DNA of 11,753 nucleotides from contig JAEZFF010000031.1 in NCBI GenBank assembly GCA_023417635.1, positions 1-11,753 of the forward strand. The letters run 5' to 3'. Each line of letters opens with the position of its first letter. Within the stretch, counting starts at the first letter, position 1. Below, in pieces: positions 1 to 5,941 of the stretch. The notes below the pieces were generated by a model that worked only from the letters and a program-made list of their open reading frames with translations, made no database searches and was not told the DNA's origin. A program made the translations under genes and the position numbers. The stretch comes from Bacillota bacterium (lineage in GTDB: Bacteria; Bacillota; Clostridia; Oscillospirales; Acutalibacteraceae).

Positions 1-2
1 TG

Positions 3-293
3 GAGTTTAAGACTGTGGCACTTTGCGACCTGCATTCGCCGCTGATTCAAAAAGAGGACCTTTCGTTCTGCTGTGCGGAATGCGGCCGGAAGGCCCATCG
101 TGACGGCGAATGGCAGCTGCGGAATAAGAGCTTTCGCGCGGTCTTTTTTTGCCGCCGATGCGGCAAAAAATTCTGGGGCCGCGTCCAGTTTAAGCTGAAA
201 TATGAAGGCCTCGTCGTGAAAAAATCCATTCAGCCTTATGTGGAAGAAAAAAAAGAAACCGACCAGACCGAGAATTCTGAAAACAAAACATAA
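3..293 (+). CDS. Zinc-ribbon protein of unknown function, probably the C-terminal end of a gene cut by the window edge
   Basis: The reading frame is open to the first complete codon of the window (base 3) and stops at TAA 291-293, so the gene may begin outside. A GTG at 15 with a GGAG at 2-5 could instead start a 92-residue protein, but no ATG supports this. Counting from that GTG, there are two CxxC knuckles, C20-x2-C23 and C46-x2-C49, about 22 residues apart. Each is followed by glycine, the usual pattern of a four-cysteine zinc ribbon. A lysine- and glutamate-rich tail follows (about residues 77-92), likely disordered. There is no membrane segment. I do not recognise the family. Zinc ribbons bind nucleic acid or protein, or simply stabilise a fold, so function cannot be assigned. 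The gene ends just before a strong terminator and converges on the membrane-protein gene at 344-757. Confidence 0.6.
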   Translation, partial: EFKTVALCDLHSPLIQKEDLSFCCAECGRKAHRDGEWQLRNKSFRAVFFCRRCGKKFWGRVQFKLKYEGLVVKKSIQPYVEEKKETDQTENSENKT

Positions 294-297
294 AATT

Positions 298-339
298 GCC
301 CGGTGCAGGAATGATTCATTCCCACACTGGGCATTTTTT
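298..339 (+). terminator. Rho-independent terminator between convergent genes
   Basis: The arms GCCCGGTG (298-305) and CACTGGGC (325-332) pair with one G-T wobble. After a 2-nt internal mismatch, GGAATG (308-313) pairs with CATTCC (317-322) around a 3-nt loop. Six T follow at 334-339. The hairpin starts 4 bases after the stop of the zinc-ribbon gene. Read leftward, it is followed by a T-rich run, so it may also end the membrane-protein transcript. Confidence 0.9.
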
Positions 340-343
340 CTAT

Positions 344-757
344 TCAGTTATGCTTTTCGTAGTAGATGTTAGCGAAAAGTGCAACCAAAAAAGTCAAAAA
401 TACATAAATGCATGTAACTAGGTAAGCCCCGAATACCATGCTGTTTTTTGTTACAGAGTAAGCAATCATCAGCCCAAACAGTACCAGAAAACTAACGGTT
501 TCCATAATTCGAAAAGACGTATGCGCTGTTTTCAAAAGAATTAGCTTGTTTCGTTCATCGGTTTCCGTTTGCAGGGAATATATTTTCTTTTCAGAAAGGC
601 TGTACTGCAGCTGGGTGATGGCAAATAAAAACAAAATGATGGCACTCATTGCAAGAATAACGGAAAATCCACGGAAAATCATAGAAAGTATTGCAACAAT
701 AACGATTACAAAGTCGATACAAGAATTGCGAAAATAGGATTTACTGTAAATTTTCAA
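344..757 (-). CDS. Small four-helix membrane protein (DUF2178-like), partner of the XRE regulator
   Basis: The product has 137 residues with about four hydrophobic helices (roughly 12-30, 31-50, 86-104 and 107-132). A charged cytoplasmic-looking segment between helices 2 and 3 carries the sequence ETDERNKL (65-72). The 'TDER' motif before a helix pair resembles DUF2178-type proteins, which are commonly encoded beside small XRE regulators in Firmicutes. That family link is from memory and tentative. The start is TTG at 757-755, preceded by an AGCAGGT-type ribosome site about 7 nt away; no ATG lies near the N terminus. It begins 16 nt after the XRE gene ends, so the two very likely share a transcript and the membrane protein falls under the repressor's control. 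No enzyme motif is visible. A role in envelope sensing, transport or immunity cannot be told apart from the sequence. One sampled 60-base stretch (361-420) is 30% GC, against 50% in a sampled glyA stretch (3841-3900), so this gene may have been acquired. Confidence 0.8.
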   Translation of the reverse strand: MKIYSKSYFRNSCIDFVIVIVAILSMIFRGFSVILAMSAIILFLFAITQLQYSLSEKKIYSLQTETDERNKLILLKTAHTSFRIMETVSFLVLFGLMIAYSVTKNSMVFGAYLVTCIYVFLTFLVALFANIYYEKHN

Positions 758-773
758 TTTTTTACCTGCTTTC

Positions 774-980
774 TCATATGGTTTCTTTTAAACAATAAAG
801 GTTCTCTATTGTTGTTTGAAACAGGACTGCGATGCGGTAAGCCAACAAGATAGAAGGATTGTATTGTCCCTTTTCCAGTGAGATAATTGTGCGTGATGAA
901 ACATGTACGCGGTCTGCTAATTCCTGTTGGGTCATGTTTGCCTTAGTGCGGTATTCTTTTATCCGATTCCTCATTCCCAA
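774..980 (-). CDS. Small XRE-family (Cro/CI-like) transcriptional regulator
   Basis: The product has 68 residues and is essentially a single helix-turn-helix domain. MTQQELADRVHVSSRTI (residues 15-31) gives the two DNA-contacting helices, and SLEKGQYNPSI is the hallmark of the short YozG/YgzD-like branch of XRE regulators. The listed start is TTG 980-978, with AAGG 7 nt upstream. An ATG two codons later (974-972) is the alternative but has a poorly spaced ribosome site, so I prefer TTG with modest confidence. The leader carries a strong promoter and a large palindrome covering the expected transcription start (1012-1049), so autorepression is likely. It is followed 16 nt downstream by the four-helix membrane protein. 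Such small regulators usually bind DNA as dimers; no ligand domain is present, so any signal must come from another protein, possibly the adjacent membrane protein (inference). Confidence 0.9.
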   Translation of the reverse strand: MGMRNRIKEYRTKANMTQQELADRVHVSSRTIISLEKGQYNPSILLAYRIAVLFQTTIENLYCLKETI

Positions 981-1011
981 TTCATTTCCTTAGCACCTCA
1001 TAAACAGCAGA

Positions 1012-1049
1012 AATATGAAACGAACTTCATGTGAAGCACGCTTCATATT
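1012..1049. promoter_or_regulatory. Probable operator: 38-bp imperfect palindrome
   Basis: The outer arms, with AATATGAA on the left and its complement TTCATATT on the right, are perfect, followed by a CG on each side. The inner arms CTTCA and TGAAG (1025-1029 and 1032-1036) are also complementary. The centre lies between 1030 and 1031, and only a few symmetric positions mismatch. It overlaps the -10 box of the leftward promoter and covers its expected start point near 1040. This is the classic position for a repressor operator, and the XRE protein encoded next is the natural candidate. Confidence 0.75.
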
Positions 1050-1074
1050 ATACGCGAATTTCCAATTGTGTCAA
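1047..1074 (-). promoter_or_regulatory. Sigma-A promoter of the XRE/membrane-protein unit
   Basis: On the minus strand a perfect TTGACA (1074-1069) is followed after 16 bp by a perfect TATAAT (1052-1047). Transcription should start near 1040, inside the palindrome at 1012-1049. A promoter this close to consensus would be very active without repression, which fits autoregulated control. Confidence 0.85.
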
Positions 1075-1100
1075 GCAGATAAGAAGGACTCTACGGCTGA

Positions 1101-1427
1101 TTATTTTACTTTATATTTTCCGAATGCCTTATCGGAATCCAGATGGACGTTTCGGAAAAACAGAATCAGCAAGACCAGAAATGCGGCAGCAGAAAAGTAC
1201 TGTGACACAAAATGGCATAAAACTGCTCCGATGGCCATATCGAGGGTCAAAAGCAGCATGAAGTTCCGCACATCTTTCGCAAGCTTTGCTGTGTCGTAAC
1301 ATTTTCGCTCTTCCTTTGTTAAATCATTGAACCCACTTATTAAAATAGCCGCCCTTCCCTTTAAAAATGCAAAAACTGCAGCAAGTACCGCGAAAAAAGA
1401 AGCCAGGATGAAACAAACATATTCCAT
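1101..1427 (-). CDS. DUF3784-like small membrane protein
   Basis: The product has 108 residues: one N-terminal hydrophobic helix (about 2-22), a conserved-looking polar stretch with SGFNDLTKEE (31-40) and KCYD, then two more helices (about 53-73 and 75-92). This arrangement, with the 'G-[FY]-N-x-[LM]-[ST]-K-E-E' turn, matches what I recall of the DUF3784 family of Firmicutes, whose function is unknown. The ATG at 1427 is supported by AGGAGG seven bases upstream. It lies 43 nt after the GNAT gene on the same strand with no terminator between, so read-through from nth is possible. The XRE promoter lies 27 nt beyond its stop, and DUF3784 genes often sit beside XRE regulators. It may therefore belong functionally to that module although transcribed from elsewhere. 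Confidence 0.8.
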   Translation of the reverse strand: MEYVCFILASFFAVLAAVFAFLKGRAAILISGFNDLTKEERKCYDTAKLAKDVRNFMLLLTLDMAIGAVLCHFVSQYFSAAAFLVLLILFFRNVHLDSDKAFGKYKVK

Positions 1428-1449
1428 GGATTTTCCTCCTCATGAAAGG

Positions 1450-1463
1450 TTTTATGCATAAAA
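1450..1463. repeat. Perfect 14-bp palindrome TTTTATGCATAAAA
   Basis: This perfect dyad lies between the GNAT stop and the ribosome site of the DUF3784-like gene, ending 22 nt upstream of its start codon. No T-run follows, so it is not a convincing terminator. It may be a protein-binding site or chance in AT-rich DNA. Confidence 0.4.
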
Positions 1464-1470
1464 GAATGTA

Positions 1471-2247
1471 CTATGCGTCGATAATTGGTGTGCCAGCGTA
1501 GGGTTCCAGAAAAAAAGAGTATTCATACAGCCTTTGAAAACCCATTTTCCGGTAAAGACGAATGGCATTTTTATTTTTGCTGTAAACAATTAAATATCCG
1601 GTGTCAGCCCCATTCTTCCGGCCAAACTGAAAAACAGTATGGCAAATATTTGTCCCGATTCCTCGCTTTCGAAACGCGGAGTCAACATGAAGGTCATAAA
1701 TACCGACATAGTTATTTTCTACCGCGCCATAGCCGCAGCCAATGATTTTGCCTTCCAATTTTGCAGAAACAAAAATGCTTTTTACGGCGATGTTTCGGAT
1801 TCCGCTGCAATGAATGGAAAAGAGGTTTGCGTCCCGTATGCCGGTTAGCCGGGCCGAGGCGTTTAGCCATTCTTCTTTGGGTGTATCGCCGTATGTAATG
1901 CTTTCGGGAAGAACATAGTGGCCATCGGGCAGTCTGCCCCACATTGCGTAAACGGTTTTTATTTTTTGAAATTTTTTTTGAAGCAGCAGCTCAGAAAGGC
2001 CATCCTGTAAAGACGGCGTTACCTTAAAAACGCAGGGAAGGTTTTGCCTGTTGAAAATCTCTTTACACTGAGCAAGGCGGCTCTCTGTCAGACCACATTG
2101 GTCGTAGTGAAACGGGCACACACAGTTTGCACGGTATGTATATCCGCCATTCAAGCGCAGAATCCAGTCATCCAGCAAAACGGTTTGCTTTGCCGGAATG
2201 GAGTTCAGCAGCATCCGTTCAATCTCAAGGCGGTTTTGCAGACTCAT
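1471..2247 (-). CDS. GNAT-family N-acetyltransferase
   Basis: The product has 258 residues. The C-terminal half (about 115-250) is a GNAT domain: LHVDSAFRKRGIGT (187-199) holds the acetyl-CoA pyrophosphate loop R-K-R-G-I-G, and KNAIRLYRKMGF (226-237) is the usual helix before the last strands. The N-terminal half has a conserved-looking segment, DDWILRLNGGYTYRANCVCP (26-45), seen in a class of larger GNAT proteins with an N-terminal extension. It would transfer acetyl from acetyl-CoA to an amine; the substrate is unknown. A start at 2295 is possible but lacks a ribosome site and overlaps nth by 52 bases. The ATG at 2247 forms an ATGA overlap with the nth stop, indicating translational coupling, so I chose it. 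Gene order suggests a nth-GNAT transcript, but that alone does not imply a repair role. Confidence 0.87.
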   Translation of the reverse strand: MSLQNRLEIERMLLNSIPAKQTVLLDDWILRLNGGYTYRANCVCPFHYDQCGLTESRLAQCKEIFNRQNLPCVFKVTPSLQDGLSELLLQKKFQKIKTVYAMWGRLPDGHYVLPESITYGDTPKEEWLNASARLTGIRDANLFSIHCSGIRNIAVKSIFVSAKLEGKIIGCGYGAVENNYVGIYDLHVDSAFRKRGIGTNICHTVFQFGRKNGADTGYLIVYSKNKNAIRLYRKMGFQRLYEYSFFLEPYAGTPIIDA

Positions 2248-2885
2248 TTTGTTTTCTCTTCTTTTACGGATTTGCAGAAGCTTTTCATGCAGCATTTTTC
2301 ACACTTGGGGCTGCGGGCAGAGCAGACAGCCCGCCCGTGCAGCACTAACCGGTGGCAGAAATTGTTCGATTCTTCCGGCGGCAGAACAGCGCGGAGCTGC
2401 TTTTCTACTTTTGCCGGGTTCGTCCCTTCACTCAGGCCAAGTCGCCCGCAGATACGGATGCAGTGTGTGTCGGTTACGACGGCGGGTTTATGGTAGATGT
2501 CGCCCACAACAAGGTTGGCTGTTTTGCGCCCTACGCCCGGCAGCTCTGTCAGCTTTTCAATCGTGTCAGGAACAACACCGCCAAAGTTGCTTTTCAGCAT
2601 ACGGCACATGGCAAGAATATCGCGGGCCTTTGTTTTGTACAGGCCGCAGGAGTGAATATATTGTTCTATTTCTTCCTGAGTTCCGCCGCAGAATGCATCA
2701 AGTGATGGAAAGCGTGCAAAAAGTTCCGGCGTAACCATATTCACCCGAGCATCGGTGCATTGTGCGGAAAGCCGGGTTGCAATCAGAAGCTGTAGGGGGT
2801 CGCTGTAAGTCAGCGAGCAGACAGCACCGGGATATTCAATTTTTAGAGCCTGCACCGCAAGTGCGGCGCGCTGCTTTTTCGTCAT
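2244..2885 (-). CDS. nth: Endonuclease III (DNA glycosylase/AP lyase)
   Basis: This enzyme removes oxidised pyrimidines from DNA and nicks the abasic site in base excision repair. The product has 213 residues, the normal family length. Visible hallmarks are LSAQCTD (39-45), helix-hairpin-helix LPGVGRKTAN (115-124) with catalytic Lys121, catalytic Asp139 in VVTDTH, and the C-terminal iron-sulfur loop C188-x6-C195-x2-C198-x5-C204, matching E. coli Nth spacing for a [4Fe-4S] cluster. The start is ATG 2885; the nearest purine-rich site (AAGGA) is about 15 nt away and an in-frame stop lies just upstream, so no longer start exists. A promoter at 2978-3006 drives it leftward. Its stop overlaps the GNAT start by ATGA. 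Confidence 0.97.
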   Translation of the reverse strand: MTKKQRAALAVQALKIEYPGAVCSLTYSDPLQLLIATRLSAQCTDARVNMVTPELFARFPSLDAFCGGTQEEIEQYIHSCGLYKTKARDILAMCRMLKSNFGGVVPDTIEKLTELPGVGRKTANLVVGDIYHKPAVVTDTHCIRICGRLGLSEGTNPAKVEKQLRAVLPPEESNNFCHRLVLHGRAVCSARSPKCEKCCMKSFCKSVKEEKTK

Positions 2886-2920
2886 AGTAGTATTTTAAAT
2901 CCTTTCTTTCTACTGTATCT

Positions 2921-2932
2921 TGCGGTACCGCA
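2921..2932. repeat. Perfect 12-bp palindrome TGCGGTACCGCA in the nth leader
   Basis: This dyad lies about 40-50 nt downstream of the predicted nth transcription start and 36 nt before the start codon. It could be an operator or a small RNA hairpin. Chance cannot be excluded. Confidence 0.35.
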
Positions 2933-2977
2933 GAGTGCTAAAAATCCAAGACGATATTATGCTCAGACTTTTTTATT

Positions 2978-3006
2978 ATAATAGTACAAAAATCAGCGCG
3001 ATACAA
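2978..3006 (-). promoter_or_regulatory. Predicted promoter of nth
   Basis: On the minus strand TTGTAT (3006-3001) and TATTAT (2983-2978) are separated by 17 bp. This fits a sigma-A promoter and would give a leader of about 85 nt before nth. It is divergent from the glyA promoter, with about 34 bp between the two -35 boxes. The 218-bp gene-free stretch 2886-3103 holds these two promoters and the 12-bp palindrome; I see no RNA gene in it. Confidence 0.6.
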
Positions 3007-3040
3007 GCAAAAACATTATTTGCATCATTTGCTTCAGGAA

Positions 3041-3069
3041 TTGCACTTTGCTGGCGGAGAGGGTATAAT
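3041..3069 (+). promoter_or_regulatory. Sigma-A promoter of glyA
   Basis: TTGCAC (3041-3046), a 17-bp spacer and a perfect TATAAT (3064-3069). The start point near 3076 leaves a leader of only about 28 nt, too short for a riboswitch. It also excludes the upstream in-frame ATG at 3020 as the glyA start. Confidence 0.85.
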
Positions 3070-3103
3070 AAAATCATTATTTTCGGGAAAGGGTCGTGAA
3101 TCT

Positions 3104-4357
3104 ATGTACGGCAATATGATGGACACCATTGGTCTTGTTTCCGGAGCCGATCCGGAAGTCGGCGCTGCTATGGAGCAGGAACTTCAGCGTCAGCGCGGAA
3201 ACCTGGAACTGATTGCTTCTGAAAACATTGTTTCCCCCGCAGTTATGGCAGCCATGGGAAGTGTACTCACGAACAAATATGCCGAGGGCTACCCGGGCAA
3301 GCGCTATTATGGCGGATGCCAGTATGTTGACATTGTAGAAGAGATTGCGAGAACACGTGCCTGCAAACTTTTCGGCGCGGAGCATGCCAACGTGCAGCCG
3401 CACTCCGGCGCACAGGCCAACACGGCAGTTTACTTTGCACTGCTGAAACCGGGTGACACCGTAATGGGCATGAGCCTTGCGGAAGGTGGCCACCTGACTC
3501 ACGGTTCCCCAGTAAATATTTCCGGTAAGTATTTTCATTTTGTGCCGTACGGCATCAACCCGGAAACCGGCCGAATCGATTACGACAAGGTCTACGAAAT
3601 TGCCATGCAGGTCAAACCAAAACTGATCGTTTCCGGTGCAAGCGCTTACCCGCGTATCATCGACTTCAAAAAGTTCCGCGAAATCTGTGATGCCTGCGGT
3701 GCTATTATGATGGTCGATATGGCGCATATTGCCGGGCTTGTTGCTTCCGGTGACCATCCAAACCCGGTTGAGTGGGCAGATATTGTAACCACCACCACGC
3801 ATAAGACCCTGCGCGGCCCGCGCGGTGGAATGATTCTTTGCAAAGAACAGTATGCGAAAGCAATCGACAAGGCTATTTTTCCTGGCACGCAAGGCGGACC
3901 GCTGATGCACGTAATTGCTGGGAAGGCTGTTTGCCTCGGCGAAGCCATGAAGCCGGAATTTAAGGAATACGGCCATCGCATTGTGAAAAATGCACAGGCG
4001 CTTGCCGCAGGCCTTACAAAACGCAAGGTAAAGCTTGTTACCGGCGGAACGGACAACCACCTGATGATGATTGACCTGAGCGGTATGGAGCTGACCGGAA
4101 AAGACCTGGAAAAACGCCTCGATTCCGTTCATATTACGGCCAACAAAAACACTGTCCCGAATGAGCAGCGCAGCCCGTTTGTTACGAGCGGCCTGCGCCT
4201 TGGTACCCCGGCTGTTACCACACGCGGTCTCAATGAACAGGATATGGACAAGATTGCAGAGTGCATCAGCCTTGCAATTTATGATTTTGACAATTCCCAA
4301 GAAAAGATTGACGCGGCTGTTGCGGAACTGTGCACCCGCTACCCACTGTACAAGTAA
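3104..4357 (+). CDS. glyA: Serine hydroxymethyltransferase
   Basis: This cytoplasmic PLP enzyme interconverts serine plus tetrahydrofolate with glycine plus 5,10-methylene-tetrahydrofolate, the main source of one-carbon units. From ATG 3104 it has 417 residues, the standard bacterial length. Signatures seen in order are RQRGNLELIASEN, LTNKYAEGYPGKRYYGG, NVQPHSGAQAN, MVDMAHIAGLVA and TTTTHKTLRGPRGG, in which Lys234 should carry PLP. The frame extends up to ATG 3020, but that start lies upstream of the promoter -10 box. ATG 3104 follows a GGGAAAGGG ribosome site and matches the usual N terminus. It is monocistronic: own promoter upstream, strong terminator downstream. Confidence 0.98.
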   Translation: MYGNMMDTIGLVSGADPEVGAAMEQELQRQRGNLELIASENIVSPAVMAAMGSVLTNKYAEGYPGKRYYGGCQYVDIVEEIARTRACKLFGAEHANVQPHSGAQANTAVYFALLKPGDTVMGMSLAEGGHLTHGSPVNISGKYFHFVPYGINPETGRIDYDKVYEIAMQVKPKLIVSGASAYPRIIDFKKFREICDACGAIMMVDMAHIAGLVASGDHPNPVEWADIVTTTTHKTLRGPRGGMILCKEQYAKAIDKAIFPGTQGGPLMHVIAGKAVCLGEAMKPEFKEYGHRIVKNAQALAAGLTKRKVKLVTGGTDNHLMMIDLSGMELTGKDLEKRLDSVHITANKNTVPNEQRSPFVTSGLRLGTPAVTTRGLNEQDMDKIAECISLAIYDFDNSQEKIDAAVAELCTRYPLYK

Positions 4358-4374
4358 AATTTTATACACAGAAC

Positions 4375-4420
4375 AAGAAGGGATGCCATTCGGCATCCCT
4401 TCTTCTCTTGTTTCTTTCTT
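4375..4420 (+). terminator. Rho-independent terminator of glyA
   Basis: A perfect 13-bp stem (AAGAAGGGATGCC at 4375-4387 with its complement at 4392-4404) closes on the 4-nt loop ATTC. It is followed by a T-rich stretch to about 4420. It lies 17 nt after the glyA stop. The following rarA promoter uses part of this T-rich stretch. Confidence 0.92.
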
Positions 4421-4436
4421 CTGCCTGCGCTATGAT
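4408..4436 (+). promoter_or_regulatory. Predicted promoter of rarA
   Basis: TTGTTT (4408-4413), a 17-bp spacer and TATGAT (4431-4436). The -35 box sits in the T-rich tail of the glyA terminator, so terminator and promoter are packed together. The leader before rarA would be about 60 nt. Confidence 0.6.
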
Positions 4437-4504
4437 AGAGAAAGCAAATTATCATACGGGTGCCCGGCATTTCGCAGGGCTTTCAGTAAAAAGGGAGGAA
4501 TTCC

Positions 4505-5782
4505 ATGGCGGCTCCGTTAGCGGACAGGCTCCGTCCACAGAATCTTGACGAAATTGTCGGTCAGCATCACTTGCTGGATGAAGGGAAACCCCTTCGTCGT
4601 ATTATTGAGTCCGGTGAGATACCAAATATGGTCTTTTACGGTCCATCGGGAGTGGGGAAGACGACGCTTGCTTCCATTATTGCACACCGTACGGAGCGCA
4701 GCCTCTTTAAGCTGAATGGCACGACGGCATCTACAGCGGATATTCATAATGTTGTTTCGCGTCTTGACACGCTCGAAGCGCCGAATGGCATTTTGCTTTA
4801 CCTTGACGAAATCCAGTACTTTAATAAGAAACAGCAGCAGACTCTGCTGGAATTTATCGAAAATGGCTCCGTTACGCTGATTGCCTCTACGACAGAGAAT
4901 CCGTTTTTTTATGTTTATGGCGCTATCCTCAGCCGCTCCACGGTATTTGAGTTTAAGCCGGTAGAAAAAGAGGATATCATCGGAGCCGTCCGGCGCGCGT
5001 TCCATTTTCTTTCGGATGAACAGCACCGGGAAATAACAGCAGAAGACGGTGTGCCGGAGTATATTGCTTCTGCCTGTGGCGGCGATGTGCGCAAGGCAAT
5101 GAACGCTGTGGAGCTTTGCGTGCTTTCCGGCAGCATGGAAAAAGACGGTTCCTGCCGAGTAACGCTTCGGGCTGCACAAGAACTGACCCAGCGTTCCGCC
5201 ATGCGCTATGACCGCGCGGGCGATGAGCATTACGATATTCTTTCCGCCTATCAGAAGTCCATGCGGGGTTCCGACCCCGATGCGGCTATTCATTACCTTG
5301 CCCGCCTGCTGGAAGCGGGCGATCTGCCTTCTGCCTGCCGCAGGCTGATGGTTTGTGCCTGCGAGGATGTGGGCCTTGCTTACCCGCAGATTATTCCTAT
5401 TGTGAAGGCTGCCGTGGATGCCGCCATGATGGTTGGCTTGCCGGAGGCCCGCATACCGTTGGCTGATGCAGTCATTCTTGTGTGCCTTTCCCCAAAGTCG
5501 AACTCGGCGTACTGCGCCATCAATGCGGCGGAAGCCGACATTCACGCGGGCAAATCCGGCCCTATTCCGCGCCAGCTGCAGAACAAGCACTGCGATGGGG
5601 CAGACAATCCGCACAAAGGGCAGTTCTATCAGTACCCGCATGACTTTCCAAACCACTGGGTGCAGCAGCAGTATCTTCCGGATGTGCTGAAAGACGCGGC
5701 ATATTACCGCCCGGGTGAAAACAAGACGGAACGCGCTTTTGCCGGTTATTGGTCCGCCATTAAGGGTGAAAAGTCGGAATAA
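4505..5782 (+). CDS. rarA: Replication-associated recombination protein A (AAA+ ATPase, RarA/MgsA)
   Basis: This clamp-loader-like AAA+ ATPase acts at stalled or gapped replication forks; the family forms tetramers and interacts with SSB in E. coli. The product has 425 residues, normal length. Motifs: PLADRLRP start (4-11), Walker A GPSGVGKTT (46-54, Lys52), Walker B LLYLDEI (97-103, Asp101-Glu102), sensor-1 region ASTTENP (127-133), arginine-finger region LSRS (142-145), sensor-2-type GGDVRKAMN, and the C-terminal MgsA-type domain with ACEDVGLAYP and HYPHDFPNHW-like sequence (here QYPHDFPNHWVQQQYLP). After Walker B it reads QYFNKKQQQ, where the family commonly has HRFNKAQQD, a mild variation. 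ATG 4505 follows GGGAGGA, an ideal ribosome site. It appears monocistronic. No clear terminator follows; only a 6-bp hairpin (5831-5846) without a T-run is present. Confidence 0.96.
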   Translation: MAAPLADRLRPQNLDEIVGQHHLLDEGKPLRRIIESGEIPNMVFYGPSGVGKTTLASIIAHRTERSLFKLNGTTASTADIHNVVSRLDTLEAPNGILLYLDEIQYFNKKQQQTLLEFIENGSVTLIASTTENPFFYVYGAILSRSTVFEFKPVEKEDIIGAVRRAFHFLSDEQHREITAEDGVPEYIASACGGDVRKAMNAVELCVLSGSMEKDGSCRVTLRAAQELTQRSAMRYDRAGDEHYDILSAYQKSMRGSDPDAAIHYLARLLEAGDLPSACRRLMVCACEDVGLAYPQIIPIVKAAVDAAMMVGLPEARIPLADAVILVCLSPKSNSAYCAINAAEADIHAGKSGPIPRQLQNKHCDGADNPHKGQFYQYPHDFPNHWVQQQYLPDVLKDAAYYRPGENKTERAFAGYWSAIKGEKSE

Positions 5783-5883
5783 AAAGTTGACAAAATAATA
5801 TAGTAATAGTGATTTAAATTTTACGGCCAGATGCTTAAAAAAGCATGAAATTGAATAATATGGCATAATAATGAAAAAGCATC

Positions 5884-5912
5884 TTGCAATTCCTGTACCG
5901 GAGAGATATAAT
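5884..5912 (+). promoter_or_regulatory. Sigma-A promoter of the rubredoxin fusion gene
   Basis: TTGCAA (5884-5889), a 17-bp spacer and a perfect TATAAT (5907-5912), giving a leader of roughly 22 nt. A TTGACA at 5787-5792 just after the rarA stop has no good -10 partner and is not called. Confidence 0.8.
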
Positions 5913-5941
5913 ATGAGAAATGCGTTTAGGAGGTGTGATGG

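Noticed and set aside
344..1074. Toxin-antitoxin or phage immunity cassette
   Set aside because: A small XRE protein with a small partner invites this reading, but the partner is a four-helix membrane protein without toxin motifs, and no integrase, attachment site or phage gene is nearby.
3020..3103. N-terminal extension of GlyA by 28 residues
   Set aside because: The upstream start lies before the promoter -10 box at 3064-3069, and the added residues are not part of the enzyme family.
2886..3103. Riboswitch or small RNA in the nth-glyA spacer
   Set aside because: The spacer is AT-rich and taken up by two divergent promoters. The glyA leader is about 28 nt, and no long stem or known aptamer core is visible.
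3077..4396. 439-codon open frame antisense to glyA
   Set aside because: It is in exact codon register with glyA, has no recognisable domain, runs through the glyA terminator and promoter -10 area, and is explained by rarity of TTA, CTA and TCA codons in glyA.
5787..5792. TTGACA just after rarA as a -35 box
   Set aside because: No TATAAT-like hexamer lies 16-18 bp downstream; a better promoter exists at 5884-5912.
5831..5846. ATGCTT/AAGCAT hairpin after rarA as a terminator
   Set aside because: It has only six AT-rich base pairs and no T-run follows, so it is too weak to call.
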